Assembly (NCBI GenBank): GCA_034008185.1
Contig: CM067083.1
Coordinates: forward strand, 124,638,337 to 124,702,336
DNA from: Gorsachius magnificus
Taxonomy: Eukaryota > Chordata > Aves > Pelecaniformes > Ardeidae
Length of the DNA stretch: 64,000 nucleotides
Reading direction: 5' to 3'
In this document: positions 1 through 11,877 of the stretch, in pieces
Numbering within the stretch: position 1 is the first letter of the stretch
How the letters are laid out: each line of letters begins with the position of its first letter
Program-made: the position numbers and the translations under genes
The notes under the pieces: generated by a model
The model's input: the letters and a program-made list of their open reading frames with translations, nothing else
Told to the model about the DNA's origin: nothing
Database searches by the model: none

Positions 1-215
1 GAAGACCCAAGCCCTGTGCTCTTGATTTAGGTAATATCCCCTGCCATAACCCTCTAGCATCAGAATTTCCCCAATTATCTCAAACCATGTTTATCAAGAT
101 GGTTTCAACGGTTGCACAAAACTTTGGGGCAAAGAAATATCCGATATATGGACATTTCCAACTGTACGGTGCTGGTTTTATAATCTGTATTTTATTTGCT
201 ATTTCATGGTCTATT
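1..215. other. Non-coding sequence at left edge
   Basis: No supportable gene or repeat is visible. Stops are frequent in all frames and composition is moderately AT-rich. It is probably intronic if the exon at 1501-1615 is real. Confidence 0.5.
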
Positions 216-270
216 TATAGAATCGTTAAGGTTGGAAAAGACCTTTAAGATCATCAAGTCCAGCCGTAAT
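216..270 (-). mobile_element. CR1 3'-end stub, minus orientation
   Basis: This is the complement of a CR1 3' terminus. It starts with TATAGAATCG and continues with GGTTGGAAAAGACC, then TTTAAGATCATCAAGTCCA. Only the last ~55 bases of the element survive, so it is a severely 5'-truncated or decayed insertion. The same motif recurs at 453 and 8258. Confidence 0.8.
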
Positions 271-452
271 TAAGTTTTACTTTATATTTTACTTAACTTT
301 CCCATTAAGGAGGTGTCATACCAATAACGGAATGGCATCAGCCTTTTCTTACGGTATTTTCTCTTTCTTTTCAGCAAGGTAAACTCTGCAAGAAGAGCCT
401 ATACAGAGGAAGGTTATGCTTTCTAAGAAGCCAGTCAACAACTATACCACTA
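271..452. other. Non-coding spacer between two CR1 stubs
   Basis: Unique sequence with no recognised feature. A good splice-acceptor-like string (a pyrimidine run ending TTTTCAG near 374) is followed by about 28 open codons that run into the next CR1 stub. No donor is present, so an exon is not called. Confidence 0.4.
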
Positions 453-522
453 TCATAGAATCATAGAATCATAGAATCACCTCGGTTGGAAAAGACCTTT
501 AAGATCATCGAGTCCAATCATC
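453..522 (-). mobile_element. CR1 3'-end stub with three octamers, minus orientation
   Basis: Three consecutive CATAGAAT octamers (the reverse complement of ATTCTATG) are followed by CTCGGTTGGAAAAGACC and a TTTAAGATCATCGAGTCCA block. Similarity to CR1 fades after about 522. It lies less than 200 bases from a second stub in the same orientation, so the two could be separate insertions or pieces of a duplicated tail. Confidence 0.9.
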
Positions 523-1290
523 CATGGCCCCTTGGCAGATCGTCCCAGCAGTGGGGGTAACCCAGCCAGCTTTCCGGAAGGAGAAAGAGGATGATGTGCC
601 ACTTCCAAGAGCATCTCACCTCCTCCCTGTCTGCTGTTGGTAGTGCTGCCTGATTTATTTGCAAGGGCAGAGCCAAAACCACTAATAACACTTGCATTCA
701 AAATATTAAATAAAGAAGCGGAAAGCCCCCATAAAAATACAGGATCGCTTTATGGTCCCTTTGGGCTTTCCTTCTTTTTCTCTTCCTATTCTCCACTTTT
801 TTGTTGTTGCAATTTTTCTCATGTAATATGTTTTCTTCAGACCGTTTTTCATCTCTCTGCTTCTTCAAAATGCTCTCCATGAGCTGCAGTTCTTTTCCAA
901 CTGACCTTTAGTTCTTATTTTGCACTATTTCTTTTCTCCACTCCCTCTCACTTCATGTCCTCTTTCATGGCTCTACAAGTGCCCAAATTCCTCCCAATCT
1001 TTTCCGAATCCATCCTTACGACACCACCCCTACAGAAGAGAAATTCTGTTGCCACCGTTTTGCAGACTGAAGAATCGAGGCAGGGATTTGTGTCCTCTGG
1101 TGTTAAGAAACCTGGTGGTGGGGTGGAAATTAGAGACCTGGCCACACAGGGTGACCCGTGAACCCACGGGAAGAGCCAAGACAGTTGCCAAGGGGGCAGC
1201 TTGCCCAGGGGCTCTTGGCGTTGAGGGTTGGATCTGGGCATACGTAACTACCCCAGCTCACACAGACTTTCTGCTTTTAAATAGAGACAT
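523..1290. other. Non-coding interval upstream of candidate exon
   Basis: No recognised repeat or gene. The interval becomes pyrimidine-rich toward its right end. The open frames that cross it are not bounded by convincing splice sites. Confidence 0.45.
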
Positions 1291-1500
1291 GAACTCCAGC
1301 TTCTCCTCCCCCTCCTACTTCTCCTCCTTGTTCCCACTCTTCTTCCAATCTGCCTTTATTTCTCCATCTTTCTCCCTGCAGCAGGCATCCCCCTTCAGTA
1401 CAGACATCCCATGGTTTCTTTCTGCACCACAAAGGTCTCTTCTTTCCTCTTTCCGAACTGTCACCTCTCTGTCGTTCCCTTTCTCTTGGTCTCCCAACAG
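1291..1500 (+). promoter_or_regulatory. Long polypyrimidine tract and 3' splice site
   Basis: About 200 bases are dominated by C and T, with repeated CTCCTCC, TTCTTCC and TCTTTCC blocks, ending in TCTCTTGGTCTCCCAACAG. This is an unusually long polypyrimidine tract for one acceptor. The AG at 1499-1500 is the acceptor chosen for the following exon. Earlier AGs (for example CTGCAG near 1380) give other possible 3' splice sites. Confidence 0.55.
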
Positions 1501-1615
1501 CTCGCCGGCATCGCAGCACAGCACTGGCTCTCCCGAAGCCAGCGGCGGGGCGATAGCCGGGGAGCTGGAGTCCTGCATCAAAAAGCTGTTAGGAGACCAG
1601 AAACAAAAAGTAGAG
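1501..1615 (+). CDS. Candidate internal coding exon of an unidentified gene
   Basis: This 115-base segment lies between a strong acceptor (CCCAACAG) and an excellent donor (GAG|GTGAGT at 1616). It is open in the frame whose first full codon is at 1502, so one base completes a codon from the exon before, and it ends exactly on a codon boundary. The product starts with a Ser/Ala/Gly/Pro-rich, probably disordered part (SPASQHSTGSPEASGG) and ends with a charged, helix-like part (GELESCIKKLLGDQKQKVE). It carries many CpGs while its flanks are CpG-poor, which fits selection on codons. I do not recognise the protein family. It may belong to a gene that ends before the CpG island at 11 kb, or to a longer isoform of the gene starting there. 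Similarity to a known protein has not been tested. Confidence 0.55.
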
Positions 1616-2403
1616 GTGAGTGGTTGGGTTTCACCTTGGCTACCAGGATCACATTCCTGCTGTTTAAGACTCTGCAGTGTGTCTAGTTCTTAACGCATTT
1701 GTTAAAAGCTTGACTGGGAGAGGTGCGGTTGAAGATCGGATTTGCAGGTGAGGCTCGGTTTGGCAGTGCCTACAGAAAACACGGGCATTTTTTCAAAGGA
1801 ATCGAAGCAAATCAAATCACCAGCAGCAGAGTGGCAGGTAACGTGGGTGAGAACTGCAATGGAATACACACTGGAAGGAAAAACTACTCTTCAACTACAT
1901 TTTTCGGGAAAAGGACAAGCACGTCATTGTAGACAGATCTGTGAAGAGCTCTGCTCAGTAAGCAGTTTGATAGAAAACAAGCAAGCAAATTCTTTGGCCA
2001 CACAAAAGATAGCATGTAGAGGAATCGTATATAGCATCTTTGTGGAGATTCGCAGCTGCATGTCTCTAATCCTGGCTCAAACAGGGTACTGCAGAACTGG
2101 AGGGGATTCAGAGCGGCTCAGGGCAATGAGCATGCTGCTCCTAACAGTATTAAATAGTACGTGAGGGCAAAGCGAGGCTATTTTGTTATGAGACGAGGAC
2201 AGCAAAAGCTGACATTTGGGCCCAAATAGCCCAATTACAGGATGCTAAGTGAACTGCAGTGCAGCTTCGGCTCTGGGTAACCAACTCTCAAACTATGATT
2301 CCTTGCTGACCGTCAGCTTGCCTAACGCTTTAGCTCCTCGCTGTGTTTGTTGTGACTCAGTAGGAATTTTACTCAAGGAATCCCATGCTAGACAGTGGGA
2401 CTA
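1616..2403. other. Probable intron following the 1.5 kb exon
   Basis: No recognised repeat. Several GT-type donor strings occur (near 1748 and 1833), but none is paired with a convincing acceptor and open frame. Treated as intronic. Confidence 0.45.
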
Positions 2404-2901
2404 GACTGAAGCCCTCAGCACAAGGAGGACATGGAGCTGTTGGAGCGGGGCCAGGGGAGGGCTACTAAAATGCTCCGAGGGCTGGAGCCCCTCTGCTCTG
2501 AGGCCAGGCTGGGAGAGTTGGGGGTGTTCAGCCTGGAGCAGAGGAGGCTGCGGGCAGAGCTGAGTGCGGCCGCTCAGGGCTTCAAGGGGGCCCAGAGGAA
2601 AGGGGGGGACAAGCTTTTTAGCGGGCCAGCTGGGACAGGACAGGGGGGATGGCTTTAAACTGAAGCAGGGGAGGTTTAGACTGGATCTAAGGAAGAAATT
2701 CTTTACAATGAGGGGGGAGAAACCCTGGCAGGGGTTGCCCCGAGAGGGGGTGGAGGCCCCATCCCTGGGAACATTCCAGGCCAGGTTGGCCGGGGCTGTG
2801 AGCAACCTGATGTGGTTCAAGGTGTCCCTGCTCCTGCAGGGGGGTTGGGCTGGGTGGGCTCTGGGGGTCCCTTCCAACCCAAAACATTCTAGGAGTCTAT
2901 G
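2404..2901 (+). mobile_element. CR1 retrotransposon 3' part, subfamily A
   Basis: This is a 5'-truncated CR1 in plus orientation. It keeps the C-terminal end of the ORF2 protein (reverse-transcriptase side), seen as LLERGQGRATKMLRGLEPLC, then [13 protein letters not shown] and [11 protein letters not shown]. The frame is broken by small indels. The 3' end reads CCCTTCCAACCCAAAACATT and finishes with two octamer-like units (ATTCTAGG, AGTCTATG). It closely resembles the copies at 26251, 36388, 38164 and 61696, so these form one subfamily. Confidence 0.95.
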
Positions 2902-5900
2902 CCTGTACCAGGGGGTGAATACTACATGTGCTTTACCCCTCTATCTGCATTAGAGACCCTACGCACACATTTCACGCTGAGGGGCTGTCAGCTATTTGAT
3001 GGGACCCTACCAAAGGGGATGTGGAGAAACAACGTAAACAGAGCTCCACCTCTTGTGTCACGTATCTGAGATCATTAACTACCGGTTGCTGCCACCCACA
3101 AGTAGTTATTGCCTCATTAGGAGCACAAAATCCTGTATTTGGTAGGACCTATTTAATTTCATTTTCACAGTGTATTCCTAAATCTGTCAGTACACCATTA
3201 CCAAACTATTGAGCTTTCATACTGACTCACCATAGAGACTGGTAAATCATCTGGGGTAACGCGAGTGGAGTTTGCCCTGACATACATTATCTGGCAGTCA
3301 TTTTTTTTTTTGTATGCCTAATACCTTAGCTCGCATGTCTCTTAATAATGTGGTCTCATTTTCATTTCCAGGATTGGGACTTAAACCAACGTGGACATCA
3401 GTTTTCACATGATATATATTTATGCTGATAGGTATTTTTGCAGTAAGAGGCCACCACTGAGGGAGCCTGCTAAGCTCTCTGTAATCTCAAGAGCAAACAG
3501 TTGCATTCAGGTACAAGCCGTAGATGCTAACAAGATTCTGCAGTTCTAATCCTTTTTCTGGTACAAAATTTGCACATTTCTATTGCTTTTGTCCACATTT
3601 TATGAGCCCAATATGACATTATTAAAGTTTCATTTGATTCCCAAATCTGACATTCGCTGTCATTGAAAATGACGTGCGGTACCACCTAATTTAGGCTGTT
3701 CTTGCTCAGAGTTTCTGTATCGAAGGAGTTAAAGCTTTCAGCTCATAAACTGGTGTCACCTAGGCCTTTCACAATGTTGCATGCTATTCCACCCAACCCA
3801 GTCGTGAGTCCATGCTGTAAATATTTCCTTTACTTAGAGGCCACAATTTTGCTGGACTTTGCCATCGAAAAAAACTTCAAAATATTTTTTGTGGTGCAAC
3901 AGTGGGGCACCCTGCTGCCTTGTTGTCACCGCGGGAAAGTTCTGTGTCGCTAAACCTACAGGTTTCTTTTTCTCAGGAAGGATCCTTGATTTCAAAAGGA
4001 GAAAGCTGTGACCTAAACATGTCTTAATTCCAGTTTCAGTTACCACTGTATTTTGGGATTTTACATTCAGTTCAACGTTAGGTTGTGGTATTCTCCATTC
4101 ACATGTCTCAGGTCACTTAGATGTCCAAGCTCCATGATAATTCCTCTCTTTTACACTAATTTTCAACCCGTTGGAATAACGATAACCTCTCCAAGTTAAG
4201 TTATTACTATTTTTAACCCCCACATTGTACCTTCCACAAACTGAGAAACTGCACCATCCTGAAGCATTTAAGACCATTAGGGATCCATTGCAACAACTTT
4301 CTGTCATCTTCAAAGCAGCGGAAGGGGTTACAATTCTCAATATGAGGAGGCACCTGCACCAACAGGAAGCGAGTTGCCCATGTTTTAAGCTGGAATTGCT
4401 TGAAATTGGTTCTATTCTCCCTGCCCCTGCTCTGCTCGAGTTCCTTTCTTGCTTTTGACTTCAGCCATAGCAGCTCACCGACAAGGAAAGTTATTGAATA
4501 TACACAAATGGTGAAAGAAAAGCAACCAAAGCAGAGGAACCCAACATTTCATGTTCAATGGCTTTTTGTTCTTTTCCTGCGCTACCCGTGGAGGACAAAA
4601 TGGAGAAAATTTTGTTCACAATCTAGAAATTTCAGCCTGTGACAAGGGTACCCATCTTCCCTTTGTGCTCTGTTGATTTGAGATGGCAAAGGACTCATCC
4701 CCTTTAACTAGAAATACTGCTTCCCATTTCTCCTGCATTTTGTGCTCCTGAAGCACCACCTTTACCTCTTTCTTCTCTCCTTGACTGCTTCCCCTGTTTC
4801 CTCTTGCATTTCTAATCACTTCTGGTGCATCTGTTATCCAGGTTAACGCATCTGCCTCTGCAGGGGCCTCTGGTACAGCTAGGGACCTAATTAACTGCAG
4901 AGGATTTCACGGAGGCCGGGAGCTTATCAGACCCCAGGCAGGCTGAAGCATTTTTGAGGATAACAAGATACCCAGGACCCTCATAGCAAAGGCCAACAAA
5001 GTTTTTTGGAAAAAAAGCTTTTTCTTCCACCCTGTGCTTCAGTGTGCCATACGGCTCCAAATGGTTAGGCAACAGGCAAGATTTTGTGTTAAACCTCTAC
5101 TGATGGGGTCAGATGCAACAGAAACCTGGTGGTTTGCCATGGTGGTGTCAGCAGCGGTGGTGGAAGGGACGGTGGTGGTACCCACGATGATTCAAGATCC
5201 CCAGTTAGTGGGGAAGTTGCTGTGGTAGCGTCAACCCTCTCCTCCTCTTCCTAACGCACTGAGCGGCGGGGAGACGGAGGCGAGGCGTGGGAGCAGGAAT
5301 CTGGTGTTGCACGCTGTTGGAAACAACGGAGCGAGGTAGTCGGACCGACGGGTCTTGTCTAACGGCAGCAGGTCTTGTGTGCCTCACGGAACTACTCACG
5401 GGTTTAAAAGTAAGCACTTAAGTGCCTATTGGCCGCACAAGGGCTTTAGTGCTCTTCAAACTAGTGAAGCAGATGATACTTCAAAGGCATTAAAAAGTAG
5501 GTTAAGGAAAATATTTCACAGCCTGAGTAGATATCTGAATAAAACTGACAGTCTTTAAGTGCAGATGAGTAAACAGAGGGGGTTCTCAGTGGGACCATCT
5601 CGATAGGGTTAGAGAATAGCTCTGCCTTATTCCCTATTCAGCTCTGGGTCTCTCTGGTGTGATTGCCAAAAAAGGACAAGTTATACCAACTCTGGTGGGA
5701 GTTATCATTCCACTTACCAACAGACTGAAACAATCGATTCCTTTTTACACAGGCCACCTAAAAGCCAACAATAAAAAGATATCATCAGGCAAAAATGAGA
5801 AAATACTCTTTTCTTCTATATCCAGTATTATCCCAGTAGCCAAGCACATTACAAGGAGGGCTGAAGGGCAGATACAGGCACCGCAAGGGCTTGGTACCTC

Positions 5901-8257
5901 AACCGGGCTGAGAGCAGCAGTTTAGCCTCTACCCCTTACCCCTTAATCACCTGGGACCAACTCCTTCGCATCTAACGAGTCCACTTGAAGGGGCTCTGAA
6001 GCACATTTAAATGCATTTAAAAACATATTTTACTTCTGTGATTAAGAATACTTGAGATGACTAAAACCGAAAAAGTCTATTTCGCCACCCCCTTTTTTTT
6101 AGCCTTTTGCTCAGATGAGATAAGGAAATGAGGTTACATGATTTCCCTTTAGAGTTTATAATCAGCCACACTCTTTTAATAATCTACATTTAGTTCCACT
6201 TTCTGTTTCTTAAATGCTAGTACAATGCAGCAGTGTTTTGGTTGCAGGCTCCACAGGAAGACGTTTCAAAAGCCAACAAACACGATCGCCACAGTTTTTT
6301 TAATTATTATTTTTCCTTTCAAATGCTGTGAAATATTTCTACCAACATGAAGTTCTTTAAACCTTTTTAAAAGCAATTTAATTTCTGACCTTTAAGCTGC
6401 CTAATGTTGGGCCTTAAAAATCAGCTTTTAAAAACCCTCTCTGAGTTAGCTTGAGCAACTTTTCCAACCCGTAAGAGATCAGCAGATCCACATGATCTGC
6501 TCTAGGAATCCGTCGGCACCCAGTACTGTGCATGGTAGCGTATTTTTGCAAAGCCTGGTATTCCTTGTGGTAGTAAATATAAAGCTTTGGTATCACCAAT
6601 TTGAAGACCACGGGGTTCTGTGTAAGCTGAAGTGTCATCCAAAATGAGTATACCTACGTGTAACAGGCAGTGTTTCTTACAGTTAGCGCAACACTACAAC
6701 CTCCTTTTTGCAACCACCTATGTCATTGACTCGTCCAGTGTCATAAGGAATGGAATATTTATCCTGTGAAAGATAGGAATTAATAATAGTAACAATAATA
6801 ACTCTCATTAAGCACATAAATATAAACACATTATTAATCATTAACAGATATCAGCCCTTTAATAATGCTTCAAAGCTCTCTAGGAGAGGAACTGTAGGAA
6901 ACTGAGATTTCCTCGGTATTTTAAATTTGGCCACTTGCTCTCTATCTTTGCTAAACAAAAAAGTGATTGTTTAGGAAAAAAATCTGTTGCTGTTTTGTAT
7001 GGATGTCCCTCTTTTGACACCATCTGTGGTCAGATTAAATGCCGAGATCTGAATCAACATCTCTGCGTTTAATCTCTTGTTGATACTTCTGCGGATTGAG
7101 AGGTAAAAAAATGATTATGGGGGCTGGCCAGTCCTACAAGTTTGAGTTATGCCCGTGCCATCTTAATGAATTTCTTAAGTCAAATGTAAATATGACCCTG
7201 GAATGTGGAAGCATACATTTTTGTGCTCTGAGGTCTAATAAAAACACAAAAGCTTTCTTTGTGGTTCAACATGGCATTAGAAGCGCTTTGCAACATACCC
7301 CTGGACCCTCTGCAGCTTCTGAAGCCAAAATTAAAGTACGCTGAGTTTCCTGCAGGACATTAAGTGTTTTCCTTTTAATTGTTTACAATTTGCTCTCTGC
7401 TGTGCCTGCACTTGGAGCCGATGCCATAAAAAGCCACTGCCAAATCCGAAGCGGTTGCTTTGCAGCCGGGAAAGCAGAAGAAGCGTGCGCAGTTTTTTTT
7501 TTTTTCTGCTGGCAGGCAATAACTCCGCGGTAAAAGACGCAGCAAAGTTACAAACCACATACTTTTGCCCTTGCATCGAGCATAAAATAGGTCACGGCAG
7601 AGAGACGCTGTGGCTTTAAGTATTGCCCGGCCTGAGCCGGATTATCATTAGGTTACGTAACTGCTGATGAGCTGCTTTTCATTAAGGCTTTCCCCGAGTG
7701 GTGCTGGGAGCAGGCGCTGCCTCCAACAACCATCCTGGGGAAGGATTTCCTCCCAGGCGTGCTGCCGCTCTCCTCCGATCCCCGCAGTCTGCAGCTAGGC
7801 CAAGGTGCTTGCACGAACCAGCATGGGCTAAGTAGGTGTCTGGATCCGAAACAACTCATTAACCTCAATGGGGTTGTGCATTAATTTCGGCTAAAGCATG
7901 TTTGCAAAGTTGTAAAAGTAAGAGGTTCGGAAACGGTGTTAAATCAGCCTGTTAAAAGCGTCCTGCTCTTGGCCGGGAGCTTTTTTTTTTAGTGAAATGT
8001 ATCCTCTGCTGCATGAAAATCCAAACCTTCCTGTCTTTTGGTGGTCTTGAATGTGAGCAAAAAGACTGTCACACAGGAAATGATGGCACAGTGCTGCAGC
8101 AACAACGTAGCACGCCTGCACATGAGACCTCAGAGGGTGGAAAAAAGATTCAAAGCCAGCTGATTTTCGATCATATTCTCATGCATGCTCAGAAGCACCA
8201 CGTAGTGTCCAGGTAGTCCCTTCGGGTGCCAAAGTGCTTGTGTCCAGGGCTCTGTCT
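2902..8257. other. Long non-coding interval, mostly AT-rich
   Basis: More than 5 kb without a supportable gene. It includes a GGT/GTG-rich patch at 5129-5181, a somewhat CpG-richer stretch at 5230-5410, a very AT-rich stretch with many ATTA/TAAT motifs at about 6770-6860, and a T13 run at 7493-7505. All frames are interrupted often. It could be intron of the gene carrying the 1.5 kb exon, or intergenic DNA. Confidence 0.45.
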
Positions 8258-8328
8258 CATAGAATAGAATCATAGAATCGCTTTGGTTGGAAAAGACCTT
8301 TAAGATCATGGAGTCCAACCATCGCAGG
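8258..8328 (-). mobile_element. CR1 3'-end stub, minus orientation
   Basis: It starts with TCATAGAATAGAATCATAGA (octamers with a one-unit slip) and continues CTTTGGTTGGAAAAGACC and TTTAAGATCATGGAGTCCAA. Similarity stops around 8328. It is the same 3' family as the stubs at 216 and 453. Confidence 0.9.
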
Positions 8329-11009
8329 ATGAGCTGGAGGACAAGGGATATTCATCCTCGTGTCTCAATTCTTCCACGCGCTGGCTTTTAGCTGTTGTAG
8401 GAGCTGACAGCGATGCTTCCCCCTCTGGAGAGACCTTCCTCCTCCGAATCCGCTGGCTGCCCACAGGTAGACCGGCGGGTAGACACATGCTGCAATCCCG
8501 GTGACCTGCTAGTCCAGATGCCATCATCAAATGCCATTCTTGTACCCTCCTCCTGCCATCTGCTCCTCCCCGTGCTCCCACACCCGGCATTCCCATTCAA
8601 CCCCCCCGTTTAGACCAGTCTTAACATTTCTATTGCACTTTTAGGGGATAAGTAAGTCTGTAACAGCAAGGGAGCTCAGCCTGAAACAGAGTCAAGCCCC
8701 TCTTCAGCTCTAAAGAACCCTACTCATACATTGCAGGGGAGGCAATACTATCATCAAATAAATTATTTATTACTTCTTACAACACTGAGTTTGGCCAAGG
8801 AGCTTTAAAGAACTCCATACTATTAATTTTGCTTTCTTCGATTAACGACTGTACTGTGGCTACTTGCGGCTTACAAGAAACTCTTAAAATAGCCTGCTTC
8901 ATAAAGCGAAATAAAGCCTGAAATGGCCTTTAGCCGTTTAGCCAAGCAAGTTGTACAGAAAAGCGGGCTACAAGTGACAGCGTCCCACCGAGGACTTATG
9001 GCAGGGAGCAGGACAACCAAGAGACCTCGCCGCTGTTTTGGTTGAAGATTCCATCTCTCACTTGTTGCTTGACCTCTGCTTAAACCTCCTAAACACTGCT
9101 TTGTATATGTAAAATTAAGATAATCCTATCATCTTGTCTTACAAAGTGCTCAGGCTGGAAAGATCTAAAACAGTAAATGATTTGTCATTTGAAGTCAGCT
9201 GGAAATTAAAGCTGCTCTCAGATAAAAGTCTCACCCACCGCGGTATCAGTTACCTGGTGGGAGAGGCCTTTGTTTTGGATTTAATTTAACTTAAGGAAGT
9301 TTTGAAATAATTTCATTTTGCTGACGGACTTCATTTTTATTTCATGTGTATTTCAATGAGACATTTAATCTTTTTCACAATATGTTTTGAAGTCTCATTC
9401 ATTTAAATCGTCAAAGCCTGACAGCTCTGTAATGTGCTTAAACCCAGCATTGTTTATACCTGCATTCCATTTAAAAATTAACTTGCAGATTAAAGTAATA
9501 AAAATGGTTTTATACTTCTCAGCGCTAATATCACTGAAAACTTACAATGTCCCTAACCGCCTGAGATTAGCTCATATATTACTTTCTCGTGAGGAATTCA
9601 CAGAGGGGAAATATTCTAACACCAAGCTCTGAAGGCTGAACATTTTCTGCCTGAATAAAACCAAAGTGGGCATAGCCTGCAGAGGCAGTGGAGAGCTGGC
9701 AGCTGGGGAAGACTCCGGGACTTTTACACAGCTTCCTTCCCTCGCCGCTGTCATGAAACGAACAGGACCAGAAGGAATCTATTAGCACTTCCACCTAGAT
9801 GTGTTGCAACGAAGGGTCATGCAGCAGCATGCAGCGGCTCTTAATGTTGCCTCAGCCCCTACCAAGAATGCAATTAAAGGAGAATCAGAAGCATTCCTTC
9901 GTTACCTCGTGGACAGCGTGAGTTTTGCAGAAGAGTGTGGGTGCACAATCGCAGGTCGCTGCTCTCCGCTGTCTTGTTTCTCCACCGCTTCCCCGCTCAT
10001 TTCGCTGCTTTCGTGCACACACATGGGCCTGAAATTTTTCTAAAAAAATGTTAACTATTTGCCTAGTCAAAGATGAACAAAACATACGGCATTTTATATA
10101 CAAATGCACCTACACTTAACCAGGTTGGAATAAGTAAAAAATAGCCCAGGACAAGTCTTACTGATCCCAAAATGACCAAAAAAACCCCCTAATAACCTGT
10201 GACCGATATCCCCTGGCCCTTTACCTGCTGAAGGGTTAACTCAGTCTTATCCTGCCCACCCCCTTCACGAGTGCTCCAGAGATAAGGAGGCAGTTATGAA
10301 ATATGGCTGGCACGGGCTTTTTTCTGGGAAGCAGAGAACCTCAGAGGTAACCGTGTGGACCCCAAAAAAGGTGCAGGTTTCTGAGGAATTCCTGACAAAA
10401 ATCCAGATGACGATGTGGGTGACCGCACCGGGGGGGTTTGCGATGTTGTGTGTTTGACCGGGCCTTTTAAGGCCGATTTGTTTTGTTGTAACACAGGCAC
10501 TCTCAGGCCCCTGAGGAATAAAGAGCCCCCATGGAGGAAAATGAGCCACCTGAAGCTCTGGTTTATTTTAACTATTCAACCCACTGAGTTGTTTTGCCTC
10601 GTGACACATGAGGTGTTTGGGGATTTCACAGTTCCACAGAGAGGATGAATAATGTAACCAGACACAGCCTGAATGTGATAAAATAGTTGACAGAGCAATT
10701 GTGACTGGTCCACGTGTGGCAGCTCTGCGTGGAAATAGCCGAAAATGCCGGCGAGGAGACCCAACAGCGGGTCGGGGTCTGCCTGGGACCATCCATCACC
10801 CCCTACCGCTTACTGAACTTTGTTTCGGTGTTGCCAGCTGATCCAAGGCACGTTGCGGCCCTTTGGATGCCTAGATGAAGAACAACGCTAACGGCAGACG
10901 AAAACCTTTTTAAGTCTTCCGTGGAGCCTCGTTGGGGAAGGCATATTGGGAACCAAAACCCGGCAGGTAATTTCCAGCACAAAATGCTCAGTGACAGCAG
11001 CTCCCGTGG
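8329..11009. other. Non-coding interval upstream of the CpG island
   Basis: No repeat or exon could be supported. Several AATAAA hexamers occur (near 8756, 8909, 9654 and 10518), any of which could serve as a polyadenylation signal for an upstream gene. There is no 3'-terminal exon that I can recognise to go with them. GC content rises from about 10.85 kb toward the promoter. Confidence 0.4.
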
Positions 11010-11317
11010 GGCGAGCGGGACGAGGTGACCCCCAAGCCCGGCGGAGGCCTCGTTACTGTGGGGACGGGGTCGGGTCAGCCGGGGCCGGGTGTGGGCGGGG
11101 GGTGGCCCGGGGAAGCCGCACCGTGCCTCGGGCTGGGGGGGCGTGGGGGTTGGGGCGGGCAGGCCCCGGCCGCCCCCTCTGCACTAAAATGGCGCCCGCC
11201 TCCCCCTGCCCCTTCCCGGGGAGGGAGGGAGGGAGGGGGGGGGACAGCGGCGGCGGGGCCGCGGCCTCCCCCCCGCCTCCGCCCCGCGCTGCTGCCGCGG
11301 CGCCGGCGGGGGGAGGG

Positions 11318-11341
11318 AAGATGGCGGCCGGCAGCGACTGA
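11318..11341 (+). promoter_or_regulatory. YY1-type element overlapping a 6-codon upstream ORF
   Basis: AAGATGGCGGC is a consensus-like YY1 site. Its ATG (11321) opens a minimal upstream ORF, MAAGSD, ending in TGA at 11339-11341. In many CpG-island genes this motif lies in the first tens of bases of the transcript and helps set initiation, and the tiny ORF can limit translation. A longer upstream ORF starting at 11189 (MAPAS...) ends at the same stop. Confidence 0.6.
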
Positions 11342-11612
11342 GGGAGGAGGAGGAGGGATCCGGGCCGGGCCGCGGCGGCCTCCCCGCCCGCGCCCGGGCC
11401 CGGGGCCCCGCAGCGGGAACCGGGGCCCCGAGCAGCGCCCGCCGCCGCCACCGCTGCGGTCACCGCGATCGCGGCGGGGGCTGCTGCGAGCCGGCCCCCC
11501 CGCCGTCGCGTTGCCCGTTGAGCTCCGCGGCCTCAGCCCCGGCGGGGGGGGCGGCGTCCCCGGCAGCGGCGGCAGGGAGTGGCGCCCGGCCGCGCCGCAG
11601 CGGCGGCGGGGC

Positions 11613-11633
11613 GGGGGGGGGGGGGGGGGGGGG
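11613..11633 (+). repeat. G21 homopolymer in CpG island
   Basis: An uninterrupted run of 21 G, followed by further G6-G9 runs to about 11670, gives a strong G-quadruplex candidate on the plus strand. Runs like this are hard to sequence, so the exact length may be wrong. Confidence 0.9.
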
Positions 11634-11706
11634 AGGGGGGCGGGGGGGCGCCCCGCCCCCGGGGGGGGGTGGGCGGGGCCGGCCCGGCCCCCCGCCCTGG
11701 GCTGCC

Positions 11707-11877
11707 ATGGCGGCGGGCGGAGCGCGGAGGGGGCGCCGCGGCCTCCCCCCCCCCCACACACACCCCCCGCCCGCCCTCCTTCCCCCGCGGGGGGCTGAGG
11801 AGGGCCGCCCCGGGGGACCCTGCGCGGCGGAGCCCCTCCCGCCTCGGGCGGTTAAATCCCAGCCCTCTCTTCCCTAA
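11707..11877 (+). other. Upstream ORF with good start context
   Basis: An ATG in the context GCTGCCATGG starts a 56-residue frame (MAAGGARRGRRGLPPP...) that ends at 11877 before any good splice donor. It contains poly-Pro from a C run and looks like translated GC-rich UTR rather than protein. If transcribed it would act as an upstream ORF. Confidence 0.3.

Noticed and set aside
453..480. Short regular direct repeats that might suggest a CRISPR array
   Set aside because: The 8-base units are the CR1 3' octamers, have no spacers, and the genome is vertebrate.
11025..11798. Open frames of up to 257 codons on both strands in the CpG island
   Set aside because: All frames are open here because GC-rich DNA lacks stop codons. 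The products are Gly/Pro/Ala/Arg runs with no domain, and frames on both strands overlap.
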